Positions 61,891-64,000 of a stretch of 64,000 nt of DNA are shown here, in pieces. Each line of letters opens with the position of its first letter. Positions within the stretch are counted from its first letter, which is position 1. The translations under genes were made by a program, and so were the position numbers. Below the pieces are notes generated by a model. The model was not told the origin of the DNA and searched no databases. It saw only the letters and a list, made by a program, of their open reading frames with translations. Source of the stretch: Kineosporia corallincola (GTDB taxonomy: Bacteria > Actinomycetota > Actinomycetes > Actinomycetales > Kineosporiaceae); assembly GCF_018499875.1 (NCBI RefSeq), contig NZ_JAHBAY010000003.1:372001-436000 (forward strand), read 5' to 3'.

Positions 61891-62214
61891 CTCCGGCTCC
61901 TGCCGCTCGAACGCCTCGACCCCCACATTCTAACTCGAGATTCGAACACATGTTCGACGAATCCCGGAAAGTCTCAGTCGTCCGTATTGCCGCAATCATG
62001 CTGTGGCCTGGGATATTTCACGTGCAGTCCCTAGTCGGGCACGATGCGTCGCAGCTACCCTCGAACGGCCGATGCATTGCGGGGGCGTGCTGCCGAGAAG
62101 AACCGGAGAGTGAACTCGGTAGCCGGTCTTTGGGTCGGCTGGCGTCCCGGTGACCCGGGTCGCACCCACCAGCCCCACCAGGCCCTGCCCGTGGCCGGAA
62201 AAGGAAGCGCACCC
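61891..62214. other. Divergent intergenic region with SOS box, 324 bases
   Basis: It contains the LexA box at 61942-61957 close to the unknown gene and no other clear features. The opposite gene (roadblock-like, 62215) is about 260 bases away from the box. Confidence 0.6.
61942..61957. promoter_or_regulatory. LexA (SOS) box
   Basis: TCGAAC-ACAT-GTTCGA has perfect 6-base arms around a 4-base spacer. It matches the actinobacterial/Bacillus LexA consensus CGAAC-N4-GTTCG and lies 52 bases before the start of the unknown gene at 61234-61890. Confidence 0.8.
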
Positions 62215-62583
62215 GTGTCCAACATCGACACCGTCCTCAAGGAAGCCATGCAGATCGACGGCGCCATCGGCGTCGCGCTGGTGGACCACACCAGCGGCAT
62301 GACCCTCGGCCAGGCCGGCGGCAACACGCTCAACCTCGAGGTCGCGGCCGCCGGCAACACCGAGGTGGTGCGGGCCAAGCTGCGCACGATGGAGACCCTG
62401 CGCCTGCGTGAGGCGATCGAGGACATCCTGATCACCCTCGACACCCAGTACCACCTGATCCGCCTGATCACCGACAAGTCCGGCACCGGCCTGTTCCTCT
62501 ACCTGGCTCTGGACAAGCAGCGCTCGAACCTGGCGATGGCCCGGCACAAGCTGGCCAACCTGGAGCGCACGATCGAGATCTGA
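62215..62583 (+). CDS. Small roadblock/LC7-like protein
   Basis: This 122-residue protein with MSNIDTVLKEAMQIDGAIGV, ALVDHTSGMTLGQAG, LNLEVAAAGNTEVVRAKLRT, and HLIRLITDKSGTGLFLYLAL resembles roadblock/LC7-type scaffold domains that regulate small GTPases in actinobacteria. AAAAGGAAG precedes the GTG at 62215. No GTPase gene is next to it. It ends at a bidirectional terminator. Confidence 0.8.
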   Translation: MSNIDTVLKEAMQIDGAIGVALVDHTSGMTLGQAGGNTLNLEVAAAGNTEVVRAKLRTMETLRLREAIEDILITLDTQYHLIRLITDKSGTGLFLYLALDKQRSNLAMARHKLANLERTIEI

Positions 62584-62596
62584 CCGCCGCCACACC

Positions 62597-62632
62597 GAAG
62601 CGGGCCGGGACGAGATCGTCCCGGCCCGCTTC
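62597..62632. terminator. Bidirectional terminator
   Basis: A perfect 17-base stem (GAAGCGGGCCGGGACGA and TCGTCCCGGCCCGCTTC) with a GA loop lies between the convergent genes. Confidence 0.85.
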
Positions 62633-62645
62633 GTGTCCCGACGGG

Positions 62646-63638
62646 TCAGAGCTTGCGCAGCAGCGGCACCACGTCGCTGGTGAACTGGGTGAGGAACCGG
62701 CTCTGGTCGTCGCCCGGGCCGTGGAACACCAGGTGGGTGAAGCCGGCGTCGACGTAGTTCTTCACCGCGGCCACCACGTCGGCCGGGTCGGAGGCGACGA
62801 TCCAGCGCTTCGCCACCTGCTCGATCGGCAGCTCGTCGGCCAGCCGGGCCATCTCGACCGGGTCGTGCACACCGGCCTTCTGCTCCGGCGTGAGCGACAG
62901 CGGCGCCCAGAACCGGGTGTTCTCCAGGGCCTTCGCCGGGTCCTCGTCGAAGCTCAGCTTGATCTCGATGGTCTTGTCGATCGCCTCGAACGGCCGCTCC
63001 GACGCCGCGAGCCCCTCCTTCAGCGCGGGCAGCAGCGTCTCCTCGTAGAGGTCCATGCCCTTGCCCGACGTGCAGATGTAGCCGTCGCCCGCGCGACCGG
63101 CATACTTGGTGACGCCCGGCCCGCCACCGGCGATGTAGATCGGGACCGGCTGCTCCGGCCGGTCGTACACGGTGGCGTCGTGCAGGCGGTAGTAGTCGCC
63201 CTCGAAGGTGACCCGCTCCTCGCTCCACAGCTGCTTGATCAGCCGCACCGCCTCGCGCAGGCGGGCGAAGCGCTCGCGGGTCTCCGGGAAGTCCACCCCC
63301 ACGGCCGTCTCGTTCAGCGCCTCACCGGTGCCGATGCCGAGGATCGCCCGGCCCGGCGCCAGACAGCCCAGCGTGGCGAACGCCTGCGCGATCACCGCCG
63401 GGTTGTAGCGCAGGGTGGGAGTGAGCACGCTCGTGCCCAACTGCACCCGCGACGTGCGGGCGGCCACCCAGGGCAGCCAGACCAGCGCCGACGGGGCGTG
63501 CCCGCCGACGTGCCGCCAGGGCTGGAAGTGGTCCGAGATCCACACCGAGTCCAGTCCCTGGTCCTCCGCCTGCACGGCGAAGTCGGCCAGCTGACCGGGG
63601 GCGAACTGCTCGGCCGACGCCTTGTAACCCAGCTTCAC
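62646..63638 (-). CDS. fgd: F420-dependent glucose-6-phosphate dehydrogenase
   Basis: The 330-residue LLM-class enzyme has [40 protein letters not shown] (active-site His), [36 protein letters not shown] and [18 protein letters not shown], all typical of Fgd1. It oxidises glucose-6-phosphate with coenzyme F420, supplying F420H2 for redox enzymes and nitro-drug activation. The GTG start at 63638 is preceded by GAGG. A related LLM enzyme is possible, but the residues are close to mycobacterial Fgd1. Confidence 0.92.
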   Translation of the reverse strand: MKLGYKASAEQFAPGQLADFAVQAEDQGLDSVWISDHFQPWRHVGGHAPSALVWLPWVAARTSRVQLGTSVLTPTLRYNPAVIAQAFATLGCLAPGRAILGIGTGEALNETAVGVDFPETRERFARLREAVRLIKQLWSEERVTFEGDYYRLHDATVYDRPEQPVPIYIAGGGPGVTKYAGRAGDGYICTSGKGMDLYEETLLPALKEGLAASERPFEAIDKTIEIKLSFDEDPAKALENTRFWAPLSLTPEQKAGVHDPVEMARLADELPIEQVAKRWIVASDPADVVAAVKNYVDAGFTHLVFHGPGDDQSRFLTQFTSDVVPLLRKL

Positions 63639-63745
63639 GTAAGAGACCTCATTCTTGGGTTCAATCGAGCTTCCTCGTCAACCTAGATCCCGTCCCGGGG
63701 GCCTTCAACCCGTCACCCCCGTGCCGACGATCCCGTCGCACCTGA

Positions 63746-64000
63746 TTCCGACGGGGAGAACCCGATGAGCGCTGCCGCTGTTCCGGCGCCACCGGACAGC
63801 TGAGCGCCACCGCCGCGCAGATCGCCGATGCCGCGCGGCCCATCTCGGCCCGGTCCCGGCAGGTGTCCGAGGAGGCCCAGCAGACGGTCCGCAGCGTGGA
63901 CACGGTTTCGGCCGGCGGCGAGGAGATCGGCGCGGCGATCCGGGCGATCTCGCCGAACGCCGCGCAGGCCGCCCGCGGCGGGGACGCCGGCCAGGACTTC
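63746..64000 (+). pseudogene. Methyl-accepting chemotaxis protein remnant (5' deleted)
   Basis: The in-frame stretch open from 63746 to the window end encodes ATAAQIADAARPISARS then VSEEAQQTVRSVDTVSAGGE and EIGAAIRAISPNAAQAARGG, clearly like the signalling helix of a chemoreceptor. There is no in-frame start codon or ligand-binding part upstream: a stop lies at 63743, and the 5' neighbour gene starts at 63638 on the other strand. The normally conserved EISQNANEAA run is altered. It continues past the window. Confidence 0.6.

Overview
The window is very GC-rich (about 70% by eye), with strong third-position GC bias, many GTG starts and GTGA/ATGA stop-start overlaps. It carries an SsgB-type sporulation/cell-division regulator, an F420-dependent glucose-6-phosphate dehydrogenase, a Spo0M-like protein, a HelD-type helicase, a chito-oligosaccharide uptake operon and secreted pectinases. 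Together these point to a mycelial, plant- or soil-associated actinobacterium. Kineosporiaceae or a relative is plausible, but the sequence alone does not prove a genus.

Layout. 1-9100: partial unknown gene, HelD-like helicase, two-TM protein, a large unknown coiled-coil protein, a small HhH-like protein and a GGDEF-EAL membrane protein. 9251-9418: tRNA-Glu and tRNA-Asp. 9479-16615: a TerB_N-domain protein with a long repeat linker, an ECF sigma/anti-sigma/lipoprotein operon, a YefM-RelE type toxin-antitoxin pair, a DtxR-family metal regulator with a palindromic operator on its promoter, and a truncated PrsW-like protein. 16892-23307 (minus): a tightly coupled seven-gene RiPP-like operon. It encodes a precursor with a 94-residue Pro/Gly tract, a borosin-type alpha-N-methyltransferase, a Stf0 sulfotransferase, a DUF6445 protein, a prolyl-4-hydroxylase-like oxygenase, an SDR and a RiPP-maturation radical SAM enzyme. 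23447-31575: a GNAT acetyltransferase, then a ROK regulator, an ABC sugar importer without its ATPase, a GH20 hexosaminidase and a Tat-exported protein. 31672-38851: assorted membrane, hydrolase, Spo0M, SnoaL, SDR and XRE genes and one frameshifted kinase. 38889-43560: a tyrosine recombinase, then a convergent ATP-grasp/ATPase pair whose two start regions carry the same 26-bp element. 43716-48054: a tRNA-Val, ssgB, and two copies of a Gly-Cys-Val tRNA cassette bracketing a PHP and a DsbA-like gene. 48210-51292: an L,D-transpeptidase and a YdjG/YdjI-like zinc-ribbon + SPFH pair. 51525-56277: divergent pectinolytic genes, one a CBM13-pectinesterase-pectate lyase and the other an ECF sigma factor fused through a membrane segment to a pectate lyase. 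56274-64000: a class III aminotransferase, TetR/MFS pair, amidohydrolase, an unknown gene behind a perfect actinobacterial SOS box, a roadblock-like protein, fgd and a chemoreceptor remnant.

The strongest candidates for undescribed biology are the RiPP operon (borosin-like methylation combined with proline-tract chemistry), the sigma factor-pectate lyase fusion, and the ATPase/ATP-grasp pair with duplicated operators. Assignments rest on motif recognition by eye; no database search was run.
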